A stretch of 64,000 nt of DNA from Sphingobacterium faecium (GCF_003054045.1 NZ_QBKH01000006.1:124001-188000); one strand, 5' to 3'; numbered from the stretch's first letter, positions 9,399 to 18,558 are shown. Numbers and translations: made by a program. The notes: a model not told the origin generated them from the letters alone.

Positions 9399-9836
9399 AT
9401 GGGAAACGAAAAGAAAAAGACATCTCCTGGAATTAACGCAGAGCTGATGATGAGTATGATGGAGGAAGGTGTAAAAAAGGAAGGTTTACAGGTTCCAGTA
9501 GAAACTACGTCAGTTGATGCCCCAAGTAATGATGCCCCTGTAAAAGAACAAGGGTTGAATAAAGCAAATACAAGAGAAAAGAGTAAAGTTAGAAGATCCT
9601 CAGAAGTAGAATATGAAAGTATTTTTTTTCGGAGAACCGACACTAATGCCAGAGATGGAAAAACGGTTTATATCCGACCCGAATTTCATGATAAACTATC
9701 TCGGATCGTTCAAGTAATCGGTGAAGACAAATTATCTATTTATGCTTACCTGGATAATTTGTTGGATTACCATTTTAAAGAATTCGGTGAGCAGATCACT
9801 AAGAGTTACAATGATAAGTATAAACCAATATTGTAA
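9399..9836 (+). CDS. traB: DUF3408 protein (TraB-like)
   Basis: 145 residues. The first 65 or so are low-complexity and charged. The C-terminal half holds the DUF3408 core, with KTVYIRPEFHDKLSRI and ending near YNDKYKP; this looks like a small DNA-binding fold that follows ParA in Bacteroidota elements. It starts 2 bp after the ParA gene and ends 5 bp before the next gene, so all belong to one transcript. By analogy with ParA partners it may be the adaptor that binds a centromere-like site. Confidence 0.82.
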   Translation: MGNEKKKTSPGINAELMMSMMEEGVKKEGLQVPVETTSVDAPSNDAPVKEQGLNKANTREKSKVRRSSEVEYESIFFRRTDTNARDGKTVYIRPEFHDKLSRIVQVIGEDKLSIYAYLDNLLDYHFKEFGEQITKSYNDKYKPIL

Positions 9837-9841
9837 TAATT

Positions 9842-10477
9842 ATGGAAATCGTAATTGTGATTTGCTTGCTTATTATCATCATCTTGCTTTTGCATGACAA
9901 GGTTGTCATTTATAAATGGTCACATCAAAATAAAGCATCTGAAAAGGTTAACCCTGACTTACCCGATATCATAGGGCAACCGAAGGCTATACCAAGACTT
10001 CAAGAGCCAATTGAAGCCATCGAGTCTCAAGTTGTTTTCCCGATAGTAGATCCACATAATTTAGATATTGAGTACGACAAAAATGAGATTGTTCGTATTC
10101 AGATTCCTCAGGAAGAACTTGATGAGGTATTTGGAACCATGCCTGATTTTGAGGAAGAAGAAGAATCATGGATGGGTCAAGGAGTTGAGGTTGATGATTT
10201 CGGCTTTGCACAAGGAGTATCCTTTGATGAACTGGCTAAGGTTGGTAGAATTTTGAAGGAAGAGAAACTGGAGTATAATCAAAAAATGGAAGCTGTTGAA
10301 ATAGTTCAAAAATTACAGGGAACAGAATTATTTTATTTATTGGAAAACTCTATAGAAGGGGCTTCGCGCAAAATTGCACAGCTTTTAGATAGTTCATTTA
10401 ACTCTTCTATGGACTCAACTTCTTCCACAATGCGGAGTGATGATCTTTCTGACTTTGATATTGAAGAATATATTTAG
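9842..10477 (+). CDS. membrane-anchored acidic protein, TraD-like position
   Basis: 211 residues. One strongly hydrophobic segment at the very N-terminus (about 2-18) is followed by a short basic stretch and then a long acidic, probably cytoplasmic domain. The C-terminus contains serine-rich and acidic tails. No family motif was recognised. It sits in the traA-traB transcript where CTnDOT-like elements carry traC/traD, so a structural or regulatory role in transfer is likely, but this rests on position only. Confidence 0.7.
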   Translation: MEIVIVICLLIIIILLLHDKVVIYKWSHQNKASEKVNPDLPDIIGQPKAIPRLQEPIEAIESQVVFPIVDPHNLDIEYDKNEIVRIQIPQEELDEVFGTMPDFEEEEESWMGQGVEVDDFGFAQGVSFDELAKVGRILKEEKLEYNQKMEAVEIVQKLQGTELFYLLENSIEGASRKIAQLLDSSFNSSMDSTSSTMRSDDLSDFDIEEYI

Positions 10478-10536
10478 ATAAACTGATTCAGAAGAATGGT
10501 GATCTTATAATTTGATAATCGTTTTAAAGCATAACA

Positions 10537-11613
10537 ATGAATTTAGAAAATGATCCTAATTTTTTTTATGAAGAATACAGGGGCCATATTATAGCAAGCT
10601 CAAAGAATAATGTTCCTGAAAACTCCATTAGCAGTAATCTAATTGTTTATTACAATTCCGACTCTCCAGAATATGCATTTATAGTCGGTTCAGATAAAAA
10701 CAATGAACTAGGAAGTAAGGAATCCTTTAAGCAAATGGTAGATGAAGCCAGATCATATATTGATTTGTGTTGTTGCCAGGACTTGAATCGAGGAATTGAG
10801 AAGCCTGGTACAGCTTTACCAATTGTAGATATTGAAGGAACGGATTTCTTTGTTGATGTAACCAGGTTCCAGCTAATAGAAGTTTTTAATAGCAATAATG
10901 TAATTCCATTTATTAAAATGGAAGATTATGGAGATTATTATAGTTTCGACTATAACAAACTATTTAAGAACGTTCCTGAACATTATAACAAAAATAATAT
11001 AGAAGTTGACATACCGCAATTTGTGGAATTAGATCCAAATGGTATGGCGCATAAATATGGTATTACTTTAGAACAAGTAAGCGCCAAAACCGACTTTGAC
11101 TTTATTGTTGATCAAAAGGAATTTGATTTACGCGTTAACCAGGGAAGGTTGCCGACAATTGATATTGCTGGCCACTTGTTTTATGTCGATATGCGTATGG
11201 ACAAACTTCGACCGAAGGATGATTTCTTATCAAATGGTATTACTTTTTCGGAGATCGACGATCACTACTCTGAAGAACGAAAAGCCTATTTGATTCCATA
11301 TGATCCGCAAAAACATGAATTTAGGAGATTGGATTATGATAAAATAAGCAGCATACCTACAGATCTTCTTGCAATTGAAATTCCATTTCAACAGGAACTT
11401 GATCCTGTTGGATGGAACCGCCAGAATGGCTGGGATATTAAGCAAGATTTAAAGCATTTAGGAATAAAAAGTCATTTCAAAGCAAAGGAAATCGATTGGA
11501 AGAATACCTATATTGTAGATATCATAAAAGATAATTTAGAGAGGTTAAATCAAAAAGAAGAAAGACCTAAAGTTAAAACTGAAATATCAAAAAGTAAAGG
11601 TCGAAAAATATAA
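10537..11613 (+). CDS. unknown ICE protein with internal tandem duplication
   Basis: 358 residues, acidic and soluble, no signal peptide or membrane helix. Two related units of about 110 residues are visible. One runs from LPIVDIEGTDFFVDV to VELDPNGMAHKYG. The second runs from LPTIDIAGHLFYVDM to QELDPVGWNRQNGW. Both contain a P-[IT]-x-DI-x-G motif, an F-x-VD strand and a closing ELDP-x-G-x. The N-terminal 80 residues are distinct, and the last 30 are Lys-rich. The gene is the last before the strong terminator at 11645-11677. Function unknown. Confidence 0.75.
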   Translation: MNLENDPNFFYEEYRGHIIASSKNNVPENSISSNLIVYYNSDSPEYAFIVGSDKNNELGSKESFKQMVDEARSYIDLCCCQDLNRGIEKPGTALPIVDIEGTDFFVDVTRFQLIEVFNSNNVIPFIKMEDYGDYYSFDYNKLFKNVPEHYNKNNIEVDIPQFVELDPNGMAHKYGITLEQVSAKTDFDFIVDQKEFDLRVNQGRLPTIDIAGHLFYVDMRMDKLRPKDDFLSNGITFSEIDDHYSEERKAYLIPYDPQKHEFRRLDYDKISSIPTDLLAIEIPFQQELDPVGWNRQNGWDIKQDLKHLGIKSHFKAKEIDWKNTYIVDIIKDNLERLNQKEERPKVKTEISKSKGRKI

Positions 11614-11644
11614 AGTGGAAGAACATTTAGTAATAAATGAGCTA

Positions 11645-11677
11645 AGTGCCAAACTGTAAAAAGTTTGGCACTTTTTA
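11645..11677 (+). terminator. intrinsic terminator before traE
   Basis: Perfect 11-bp stem AGTGCCAAACT/AGTTTGGCACT (11645-11655 with 11662-11672) followed by TTTTT. It separates the traA-proximal genes from the tra operon. An additional 10-bp inverted pair, AAAGTGGAAG at 11612-11621 with 11729-11738, brackets it. Confidence 0.85.
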
Positions 11678-11758
11678 TTGCTTTTATATTCGGTTATAGT
11701 GCCAGTAAATGCCAAGTTGTTCCACTCACTTCCACTTTGTTTACACGACTTAAAATCT

Positions 11759-11820
11759 GAAACACATTTGCCTAAGAATCCCGTATGGTGCGGGTTTCGA
11801 TTAACAAATTAATGTGTTTC
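11759..11820 (+). promoter_or_regulatory. structured leader directly upstream of traE
   Basis: A nested stem-loop ends 4 nt before the traE start codon. The outer stem is a perfect 10-bp repeat GAAACACATT/AATGTGTTTC (11759-11768 with 11811-11820). The inner stem is GAATCCCG/CGGGTTTC (11776-11783 with 11791-11798). The outer 3' arm covers the ribosome-binding region, so folding could block translation of traE. No T run follows, so it is not a simple terminator. Confidence 0.5.
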
Positions 11821-11824
11821 AATT

Positions 11825-12133
11825 ATGAAAAAACAAAGAAAAAAATTATTTCTGGTCGGGTTGGTCATGTTATCAGGATTCAGTGCGTTTGCCCAAGGTG
11901 GAAACGGATCTGCTGGAATTAGCGAAGCGACGCAAATGGTGACGAGCTATTTTGACCCAGCGACGCAACTCATCTATGCCATTGGGGCTGTGGTTGGCTT
12001 AATTGGGGGTGTTAAGGTTTACAATAAATTCAGCTCTGGTGACCCAGATACATCGAAGACTGCAGCTTCCTGGTTCGGAGCCTGTATTTTCTTAATTGTC
12101 GCGGCTACTATCCTTCGTTCCTTCTTTCTCTAA
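11825..12133 (+). CDS. traE: conjugal transfer protein TraE (DUF4134)
   Basis: 102 residues. A signal-like N-terminus (KKQRKKLFLVGLVMLSGFSAFAQ) is followed by two hydrophobic segments around 50-67 and 83-101. Size and sequence fit DUF4134, a VirB2/VirB3-like inner-membrane component, possibly the pilin. It is the first gene of the tra operon, with a folded leader upstream and a methyltransferase gene downstream. Confidence 0.9.
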   Translation: MKKQRKKLFLVGLVMLSGFSAFAQGGNGSAGISEATQMVTSYFDPATQLIYAIGAVVGLIGGVKVYNKFSSGDPDTSKTAASWFGACIFLIVAATILRSFFL

Positions 12134-12149
12134 TCCTTACCGAAACGTT

Positions 12150-12989
12150 ATGGCAACAAGAAAAAGAATGAAAACGCCGCTGACCTACTATGGTGGCAAA
12201 CAAGGATTGGTAAGTATTATACTACCTATTATCCCCGAGCATTTAACCTATGTAGAGCCCTTTGTTGGTGGAGGGGCAATTTTCTGGGCTAAAGCGCCTT
12301 CTAAGGTTGAGGTTATTAACGATTATAACCGAGAGCTTATCAACTTTTACGAAATCTGTAAAAATGATTTTGTAGAACTGGAAAAGATGATTAGGATTAG
12401 TTTGCACAGCCGCTCTCTACATTCTGATGCACAAGTAATCTATAAACATCCCCATTTGTTTACCAGGCTACAGCGGGCATGGGCAGTTTGGGTATTGTGC
12501 CATCAATCTTTTGGCTCAAAAATGGATGACGTTTGGGGATATGACAAGCTTGGAACGACCTCCGCAACCAAACTATTTAATAAACGTGAATCCTTCACAG
12601 AAGATTATGCTATCCGGTTACAAAATGTTCAGATAGAGAACACTGATGCGTTGCGAATTATTAACTCACGTGATCATTCCTTAGCCTTTCATTATTGTGA
12701 TCCCCCATATTACAACTCAAACTGTGGCCACTACGACGGGTATTCATCTGAAGATTATCTAGCCTTGCTAAAATGCCTGTCCGAAGTAAAGGGGAAATTC
12801 CTATTGAGTAGTTACCCAAGCCCTGAACTCACAGCGTATGCAAAAAATTACAACTGGATTTCTATAAAGCTTCAACGGGATGTGGTAGTAGATAGCAATT
12901 CCGGGAAAGCAAGAAAGAAAAAGACAGAGGTTCTTACGGCCAATTACGAACTAAATAATCAACAACATTATGAGCAATTACAATATTAA
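12150..12989 (+). CDS. D12-class DNA adenine methyltransferase inserted in the tra operon
   Basis: Transfers a methyl group from S-adenosylmethionine to N6 of adenine in DNA. 279 residues from the ATG at 12150; an upstream in-frame start at 12096 would run through the end of traE and is rejected. The SAM-binding motif I segment is YVEPFVGGGAIF, preceded by TPLTYYGGKQ. The catalytic motif IV is CDPPYY, in a context of the D12/Dam class. The KxxTEVL at the end is also typical. It overlaps traF by 20 bp. No restriction endonuclease is adjacent, so it is an orphan enzyme, perhaps protecting transferred DNA from recipient restriction. Confidence 0.92.
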   Translation: MATRKRMKTPLTYYGGKQGLVSIILPIIPEHLTYVEPFVGGGAIFWAKAPSKVEVINDYNRELINFYEICKNDFVELEKMIRISLHSRSLHSDAQVIYKHPHLFTRLQRAWAVWVLCHQSFGSKMDDVWGYDKLGTTSATKLFNKRESFTEDYAIRLQNVQIENTDALRIINSRDHSLAFHYCDPPYYNSNCGHYDGYSSEDYLALLKCLSEVKGKFLLSSYPSPELTAYAKNYNWISIKLQRDVVVDSNSGKARKKKTEVLTANYELNNQQHYEQLQY

Positions 12990-13302
12990 TAAAGGCGTTG
13001 GGCGAACTGTAGAGTTTAAGGGGCTTAAGGCGCAATATCTTTTCCTATTTGCAGCCGGATTGTTAGGTGTTCTGATCCTGGTCATGGTGATGTACATAGC
13101 CGGTCTCAGCTCGTATTTCTGCTTGTTTTTAGGTGTTGCAGGTGCATCCCTTATAATTTGGCAGACTTTTTCCCTGAATAGGAAATACGGGGAACACGGC
13201 TTAATGAAAATTGCAGCCCGGAAGCGACACCCAAAGTATATCATTTGCCGGAAGTCTATACGTCGCTGTATTAAATTCACTCCTAAATCCGGTGTTGTAT
13301 GA
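12970..13302 (+). CDS. traF: conjugal transfer protein TraF (DUF4133)
   Basis: 110 residues with two hydrophobic segments near 25-45 and 48-66 and a basic C-terminal tail. Size, membrane topology and order (between TraE and the VirB4-like TraG) fit DUF4133, a VirB3-like inner-membrane protein. It overlaps the methyltransferase gene by 20 bp and traG by 4 bp, suggesting translational coupling along this stretch. Confidence 0.88.
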   Translation: MSNYNINKGVGRTVEFKGLKAQYLFLFAAGLLGVLILVMVMYIAGLSSYFCLFLGVAGASLIIWQTFSLNRKYGEHGLMKIAARKRHPKYIICRKSIRRCIKFTPKSGVV

Positions 13303-15803
13303 GAAATGTATCAAAGATTACAACACTGGAAAGTAAGTTCCCGTTATTGGCGGTTGAAAACAACTGCATCATTTCCAAAGATGCTGATATTACGGCCTGT
13401 TTCGAAGTGCATTTACCAGAACTGTTTACAGTGGCTTCTGTTGAGTATGAAGCAATTCATGCTGCATGGCACAAGGCAATTAAAACATTGCCTGATTATA
13501 CAGTCATCCATAAACAGGATTGGTATCTTAAAGAAAATTACGCACCTGATCTAGGACAGGAAGACCAAAGCTTTTTAGCCAAGTCGTACCAACGTCATTT
13601 CAATGAGCGTCCATTTCTAAATCATTACTGTTACCTATTCCTGACCAAGACTACAAAGGAACGGATGCGAATGCAAAGTAACTTTAGTTCCCTTTGCAAA
13701 GGCACGCTTATACCTAAAGAGATCAGGGATAGAGATACGATTCACCGCTTTATGGAATCGGTAGCGCAATTTGAACGTATCGTTAATGATAGCGGATTTA
13801 TCACCATTAAAAGGCTCACCGAAGATAATATCGTCGGGACCGTGGAAAGTCAGGGATTGCTAGAACAATATCTCACGCTATCAAAAGATGCCGGAATACC
13901 CATGCAGGATATTTCACTTGGTGCTGAAGAAGTACGTATTGGTAATAATCGTTTATGCATGCACACACTTTCAGATACCGACGATTTACCAGGCACCGTT
14001 TCTGCAAACAGTCGATTTGAAAAGCTATCAACTGACCGAAGCGATTGCCGTTTGTCTTTTGCTGCTCCAGCTGGATTATTATTGAGCTGTAATCATATCT
14101 ATAACCAATATCTGTTTTTGGACAACAGCGAAGCAAATCTTCAAAAGTTTGAAAAGTCTGCCCGGAATATGCATTCATTGGCCAGATATAGCAGAGCAAA
14201 CCAAATCAATAAAGAGTGGATAGAAAAATATCTGAATGAAGCGCACAGCTTTGGACTTTCGTCTATAAGAGCGCACTTTAACATCATGGCCTGGTCGGAC
14301 GATCCGGTAGAGTTAAAGCAGATCAAGAATGATTGCGGTAGCGCATTGGCACTAATGGAATGTAAACCTAGGCACAACACAACAGATGTAGCTACATTGT
14401 ATTGGGCAGGAATGCCGGGTAATGCCGGGGATTTTCCGAGTGAGGAAAGTTTCTACACTTTTATAGAACCTGCATTATGTTTTTTCTCCGAAGAAACCAA
14501 CTACCAAAATTCTCCGTCGCATTTTGGTATTAAATTATCAGACCGCTTAACGGGCAGGCCTATTCATGTAGACATTTCCGATCTGCCTATGAAAAAAGGG
14601 ATAATTACTAATAGAAATAAATTTCTGATTGGCCCTAGCGGATCTGGAAAATCTTTTGTAAGTAACCATCTTCAGCGACAGTACTACGAACAGGAAGCTC
14701 ATATTCTCCTTGTAGATACCGGAAACTCATACCAAGGACTGTGTAACCTGATCAACAGTAAAACCAAAGGAGAGGACGGTATTTACTTTACTTATACAGA
14801 AGAGAATCCGATTGCATTCAACCCATTTTACACCGATGATTTAGTTTTCGATATTGAGAAGAGGGAGAGTATAAAAACGTTGATAATGACACTTTGGAAA
14901 CGGGATGATGAACCGCCAACCCGTTCTGAAGAAGTGGCCTTGTCCAATGCTGTTTCCGGCTACATAGAAATTATAAAACAAGCAGATTCCAGTCCTTCAT
15001 TCAATGGGTTTTATGAATATGTGGGTAGCGATTACCGTATGATATTAGAAGAAAAAAAAGTGAGGGAAAAGGACTTTGACATTGCCAATTTTCTCAATGT
15101 ACTCGAACCCTATTATAAAGGCGGTGAATATGATTATTTGCTTAACTCAGATCAGCAGTTAGACCTTCTTTCCAAACGTTTCATAGTGTTCGAAATAGAT
15201 GCAATCAAAGATCACAAAACGCTGTTTCCTGTCGTCACTATCATTATTATGGAGGTGTTCATTAATAAGATGCGCAGATTGAAAGGAATTCGCAAGGTAA
15301 TTCTCATCGAAGAAGCCTGGAAAGCGATTGCGAAGGCGGGTATGGCCGAGTATATTAAGTATTTGTATAAAACCGTTCGCAAATTCTTCGGAGAAGCCAT
15401 AGTCGTAACCCAGGAGGTGGACGATATCATCCAATCTGAGATCGTAAAAGAAAGTATCATCAATAATTCGGATTGTAAAATCCTGCTTGATCAGCGAAAA
15501 TACATGAATAAGTTCGATGATATCCAAAAGATGTTGGGATTGACTGATAAAGAAAAGGCGCAGGTCCTTTCCATTAATATGAACAATGATCGGTCACGGA
15601 ATTACAAAGAAGTATGGATTGGACTGGGTGGTACCCATTCCGCAGTGTATGCCACTGAGGTGAGCACTGAAGAATACCTTGCTTACACCACCGAAGAGGT
15701 TGAAAAGATGGAGGTCATGCAACTTGCGGATGAATTAGATGGAAATGTAGAACTCGCCATAAAGCATATCGCCTCACAAAGGAGAGATCAAGACAATCAA
15801 TAA
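13299..15803 (+). CDS. traG: VirB4-family conjugation ATPase TraG
   Basis: Energises assembly of and transport through the type IV secretion channel. 834 residues. The N-terminal domain (about 1-420) is VirB4-like. Walker A GPSGSGKS lies at 445-452, and Walker B ILIEEAW near 667-673. The domain closes with the VTQEVDDI segment typical of this family. Its start overlaps the end of traF by 4 bp. It is the best-conserved marker of the operon, and the order around it matches CTnDOT-like transfer regions. Confidence 0.96.
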   Translation: MRNVSKITTLESKFPLLAVENNCIISKDADITACFEVHLPELFTVASVEYEAIHAAWHKAIKTLPDYTVIHKQDWYLKENYAPDLGQEDQSFLAKSYQRHFNERPFLNHYCYLFLTKTTKERMRMQSNFSSLCKGTLIPKEIRDRDTIHRFMESVAQFERIVNDSGFITIKRLTEDNIVGTVESQGLLEQYLTLSKDAGIPMQDISLGAEEVRIGNNRLCMHTLSDTDDLPGTVSANSRFEKLSTDRSDCRLSFAAPAGLLLSCNHIYNQYLFLDNSEANLQKFEKSARNMHSLARYSRANQINKEWIEKYLNEAHSFGLSSIRAHFNIMAWSDDPVELKQIKNDCGSALALMECKPRHNTTDVATLYWAGMPGNAGDFPSEESFYTFIEPALCFFSEETNYQNSPSHFGIKLSDRLTGRPIHVDISDLPMKKGIITNRNKFLIGPSGSGKSFVSNHLQRQYYEQEAHILLVDTGNSYQGLCNLINSKTKGEDGIYFTYTEENPIAFNPFYTDDLVFDIEKRESIKTLIMTLWKRDDEPPTRSEEVALSNAVSGYIEIIKQADSSPSFNGFYEYVGSDYRMILEEKKVREKDFDIANFLNVLEPYYKGGEYDYLLNSDQQLDLLSKRFIVFEIDAIKDHKTLFPVVTIIIMEVFINKMRRLKGIRKVILIEEAWKAIAKAGMAEYIKYLYKTVRKFFGEAIVVTQEVDDIIQSEIVKESIINNSDCKILLDQRKYMNKFDDIQKMLGLTDKEKAQVLSINMNNDRSRNYKEVWIGLGGTHSAVYATEVSTEEYLAYTTEEVEKMEVMQLADELDGNVELAIKHIASQRRDQDNQ

Positions 15804-15829
15804 TTATTAACAACATAAAAATTCAAGAA

Positions 15830-16462
15830 ATGAAAAAGATCATTTATCTCGTAGTTACTGCCATTACATTAGCAGTAGTACCAGCGGCAAAAGCCCAATT
15901 CATTGTTGCTGATCCGGCAAACCTTGCGTCGGGCATTTTAAATAGTGCAAACGAAATCATCCAAACATCCTCAACTGTAAGCAATGTAGTTAAAAACTTT
16001 AAAGAAGTTGAGAAGGTGTACAACCAGGGTAAAGAATATTATGACAAGCTTAAAGCGGTCAGTAACCTAGTAAAAGATGCCAGAAAGGTACAGCAAACGG
16101 TATTGCTTGTTGGGGATGTGTCCGAGATGTACGTTAAGAATTTCGGTAAAATGATGAACGATCCAAACTTTACACCACAAGAGCTGGTGGCGATTGGTAA
16201 CGGATATTCAGCATTGTTAAATGAAAGTACCGAATTACTGAAGGAATTAAAGCAGATTATATCCTCTTCCAGTCTTTCACTTAATGACAAAGAGCGCATG
16301 GATGTGATTGATAGGGTTTACAAGGAAGTGAAGGAATACCATAGCCTGGTAAGGTACTACACGAACAAAAATATTTCAGTCAGCTACCTTAGAGCAAAGA
16401 AAAAGAATGACGGTAAGAGGATACTGGATCTATATGGTAGCCCAAGTCAAAAATACTGGTAG
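15830..16462 (+). CDS. traI: conjugal transfer protein TraI (DUF4141)
   Basis: 210 residues. An N-terminal signal peptide ends near AKAQF, followed by a mostly helical periplasmic domain (NEIIQTSSTVSNVVKNF and later helices). This fits DUF4141/TraI, a VirB5-like periplasmic component. It ends 2 bp before traJ, so the two are co-translated or at least co-transcribed. Confidence 0.87.
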   Translation: MKKIIYLVVTAITLAVVPAAKAQFIVADPANLASGILNSANEIIQTSSTVSNVVKNFKEVEKVYNQGKEYYDKLKAVSNLVKDARKVQQTVLLVGDVSEMYVKNFGKMMNDPNFTPQELVAIGNGYSALLNESTELLKELKQIISSSSLSLNDKERMDVIDRVYKEVKEYHSLVRYYTNKNISVSYLRAKKKNDGKRILDLYGSPSQKYW

Positions 16463-16464
16463 CT

Positions 16465-17460
16465 ATGGAATGGAATAATCTTCACGAACTACTGCGGGCA
16501 CTTTATGATGACATGATGCCGCTTGCAGGGGATATGGCAGCAGTTGCAAAAGGTCTTGCGGGATTAGGAGCCTTATTTTATGTGGCATTAAAGGTTTGGC
16601 AAGCATTGAGCCGTGCCGAACCGATAGATGTGTTTCCATTATTACGCCCTTTCGCTTTGGGATTGTGTATAATGTTTTTTCCAACTATCGTTTTAGGCAG
16701 CTTAAATGCCATACTTAGCCCGGTGGTTACCGGTACACACTCTATGCTCGAAGACCAGGTGCTGGATCTGAACAAATTGCAGGTGCAAAAAGATCAATTG
16801 GAATATGAGGCGATGATCCGTAATCCTGAGACGGCGTTTATGGTTTCAGACGAAGAGTTTGATAAGAAGTTGGATGAATTGGGATGGTCACCTAGTGATA
16901 TCGGTACAATGGCAGGAATGTATATGGACCGGACTGGCCATCAAATCCAAAAGGCAATCAAGGATTGGTTCCGCAACCTGCTTGAAATACTCTTTCAGGC
17001 CGCCGCCCTTGTGATTGACACCATAAGAACTTTTTTCCTGATCGTTCTTAGTATCCTTGGGCCTATAGCATTTGCTATCAGCGTGTGGGATGGATTTCAG
17101 GGTACACTCGGGAAATGGTTTACTCGCTATATAAGTGTATATCTCTGGTTACCTGTCTCGGATTTGTTCAGCTCGATGCTAGCAAGGATTCAATCTTTGA
17201 TTTTGGAAAGAGATATTGCCATGCTTGCTGATCCGACGTTCATCCCTGATACCTCCAATACTGTATATATCATTTTTATGATCATCGGTATTGTGGGATA
17301 CTTCACCATACCTACTGTAACGAGTTGGATCATTCAAAGCGGTGGTGCAGGAAACTTTACTAAAAATGTAGCGCAAACCGCAAGCAAAGCCGGTGGAGTT
17401 GCGGGAGCAGTAGCTGGATCTGCTGCAGGAAATGTAGTTGGTCAACTCATGAAAAAGTAA
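16465..17460 (+). CDS. traJ: conjugal transfer protein TraJ (VirB6/TrbL-like)
   Basis: 331 residues with multiple hydrophobic segments (about 30-47, 58-77, 170-215, 265-290), which is the pattern of the polytopic VirB6/TrbL inner-membrane channel protein. The C-terminus is Gly/Ala-rich (VAGAVAGSAAGNVVGQ). It starts 2 bp after traI. Members of this family form part of the DNA translocation channel in the inner membrane. Confidence 0.9.
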   Translation: MEWNNLHELLRALYDDMMPLAGDMAAVAKGLAGLGALFYVALKVWQALSRAEPIDVFPLLRPFALGLCIMFFPTIVLGSLNAILSPVVTGTHSMLEDQVLDLNKLQVQKDQLEYEAMIRNPETAFMVSDEEFDKKLDELGWSPSDIGTMAGMYMDRTGHQIQKAIKDWFRNLLEILFQAAALVIDTIRTFFLIVLSILGPIAFAISVWDGFQGTLGKWFTRYISVYLWLPVSDLFSSMLARIQSLILERDIAMLADPTFIPDTSNTVYIIFMIIGIVGYFTIPTVTSWIIQSGGAGNFTKNVAQTASKAGGVAGAVAGSAAGNVVGQLMKK

Positions 17461-17475
17461 TTAAAATTTTAAAAA

Positions 17476-18099
17476 ATGGAATTTAAAACATTAAGAAACA
17501 TTGAAAACAGTTTTCGGAAAACCAGGCTATATGCTATTGTATTTGCTGTCCTGTGTGCCGCTGTGTGCGGATATACAATTTGGAAGTCTTACTTTTTTGC
17601 TGAACAGCAAAGGCAAAAAGTATATGTATTGGATAATGGCAAATCTTTAATGCTGGCGCTCTCGCAAGACGCCAGTATTAACCGACCGGTTGAAGCCAGG
17701 GAGCATGTAAAACGTTTTCACGAACTATTCTTTACACTTGCACCCGAAAAAGGTGCAATTGAAAGTAATATGAAACGGGCATTTAATCTGGCTGATAAAT
17801 CTGCTTTTGATTATTATAAGGATTTATCTGAAAAGGGTTATTACAACAGAATAATCTCTGGTAATGTACAGCAACGGATTGAGGTGGATAGTGTCGTTTG
17901 CAATTTCGATCACTATCCCTATTCTGTGCGAACCTATGCTAAACAGTTTATTTTCCGATCCAGTAATGTGACTAAGCGTAGCCTGGTTACTTCTTGCAAT
18001 CTCCTAAATTCAGTTCGCTCGGATAATAATCCACAGGGGTTCAACATAGAAAAGTTTGCAGTAATTGAGAACCGGGATATTGAAGTTATTGAACGATAA
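17476..18099 (+). CDS. traK: conjugal transfer protein TraK (VirB8-like)
   Basis: 207 residues with a short cytoplasmic N-terminus, one membrane segment (about 18-38), and a periplasmic domain. It begins MEFKTLRNIENSFRKTRL, characteristic of TraK of Bacteroidota elements. VirB8-like proteins nucleate assembly of the secretion channel. Spacing of 15 bp after traJ. Confidence 0.92.
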   Translation: MEFKTLRNIENSFRKTRLYAIVFAVLCAAVCGYTIWKSYFFAEQQRQKVYVLDNGKSLMLALSQDASINRPVEAREHVKRFHELFFTLAPEKGAIESNMKRAFNLADKSAFDYYKDLSEKGYYNRIISGNVQQRIEVDSVVCNFDHYPYSVRTYAKQFIFRSSNVTKRSLVTSCNLLNSVRSDNNPQGFNIEKFAVIENRDIEVIER

Positions 18100-18110
18100 A
18101 AACGAACCTC

Positions 18111-18548
18111 ATGGAAAATATATCAAATCTTGAAAACTTTGCTAAGATACTTACTGAGAAAGGATACAATGGATACTTTCTTACTGCATCAAAATACCCA
18201 GATAAAATAAAAGAAAGCATTGAAGCCTATCTAAAATGTTGCCAAGATGGGACAGACAATCAACCTCGTGGAGATCATATGCTACTCTCAACTTATTTAA
18301 AATGGGATGGCGAAGATAAACCCCATGTGCAGTGCACCATGTATGTAAAAAACCTGGGCAATAAATTTTTTCTGGATAAGATGGAGATTAATCTAGCCGC
18401 GCCAGGAAATCTATCCATTAAAAAAGTAGTGCTAAATAATCTGACTGTTGCTACCGCACCAAACAGATTAGAGGCTGTTGATATGGTTTGGAGAGTCCTT
18501 CAGTTTAAATCTGAAAAAAATATGAAGCGCGCTCGTTTAAAATTCTAA
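18111..18548 (+). CDS. unknown protein inserted between traK and traL
   Basis: 145 residues, soluble, no signal peptide or membrane helix. It contains a short charged N-terminal helix, a central QPRGDHMLLSTYLKW segment, and a basic C-terminus ending KRARLKF. No family was recognised. It is absent from the standard traK-traL order of CTnDOT but is tightly packed (11 bp from traK, 10 bp before traL), so it is expressed with the operon. A cytoplasmic accessory or entry-exclusion role is possible, but this is conjecture. Confidence 0.72.
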   Translation: MENISNLENFAKILTEKGYNGYFLTASKYPDKIKESIEAYLKCCQDGTDNQPRGDHMLLSTYLKWDGEDKPHVQCTMYVKNLGNKFFLDKMEINLAAPGNLSIKKVVLNNLTVATAPNRLEAVDMVWRVLQFKSEKNMKRARLKF

Positions 18549-18558
18549 ATGAGTTGAA

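Noticed and set aside
12096..12149. N-terminal extension of the methyltransferase
   Set aside because: It lies inside traE in another frame; the ATG at 12150 gives the normal start of the family.
15159..15527. 122-codon frame on the minus strand within traG
   Set aside because: Shadow of the well-supported VirB4-like gene.
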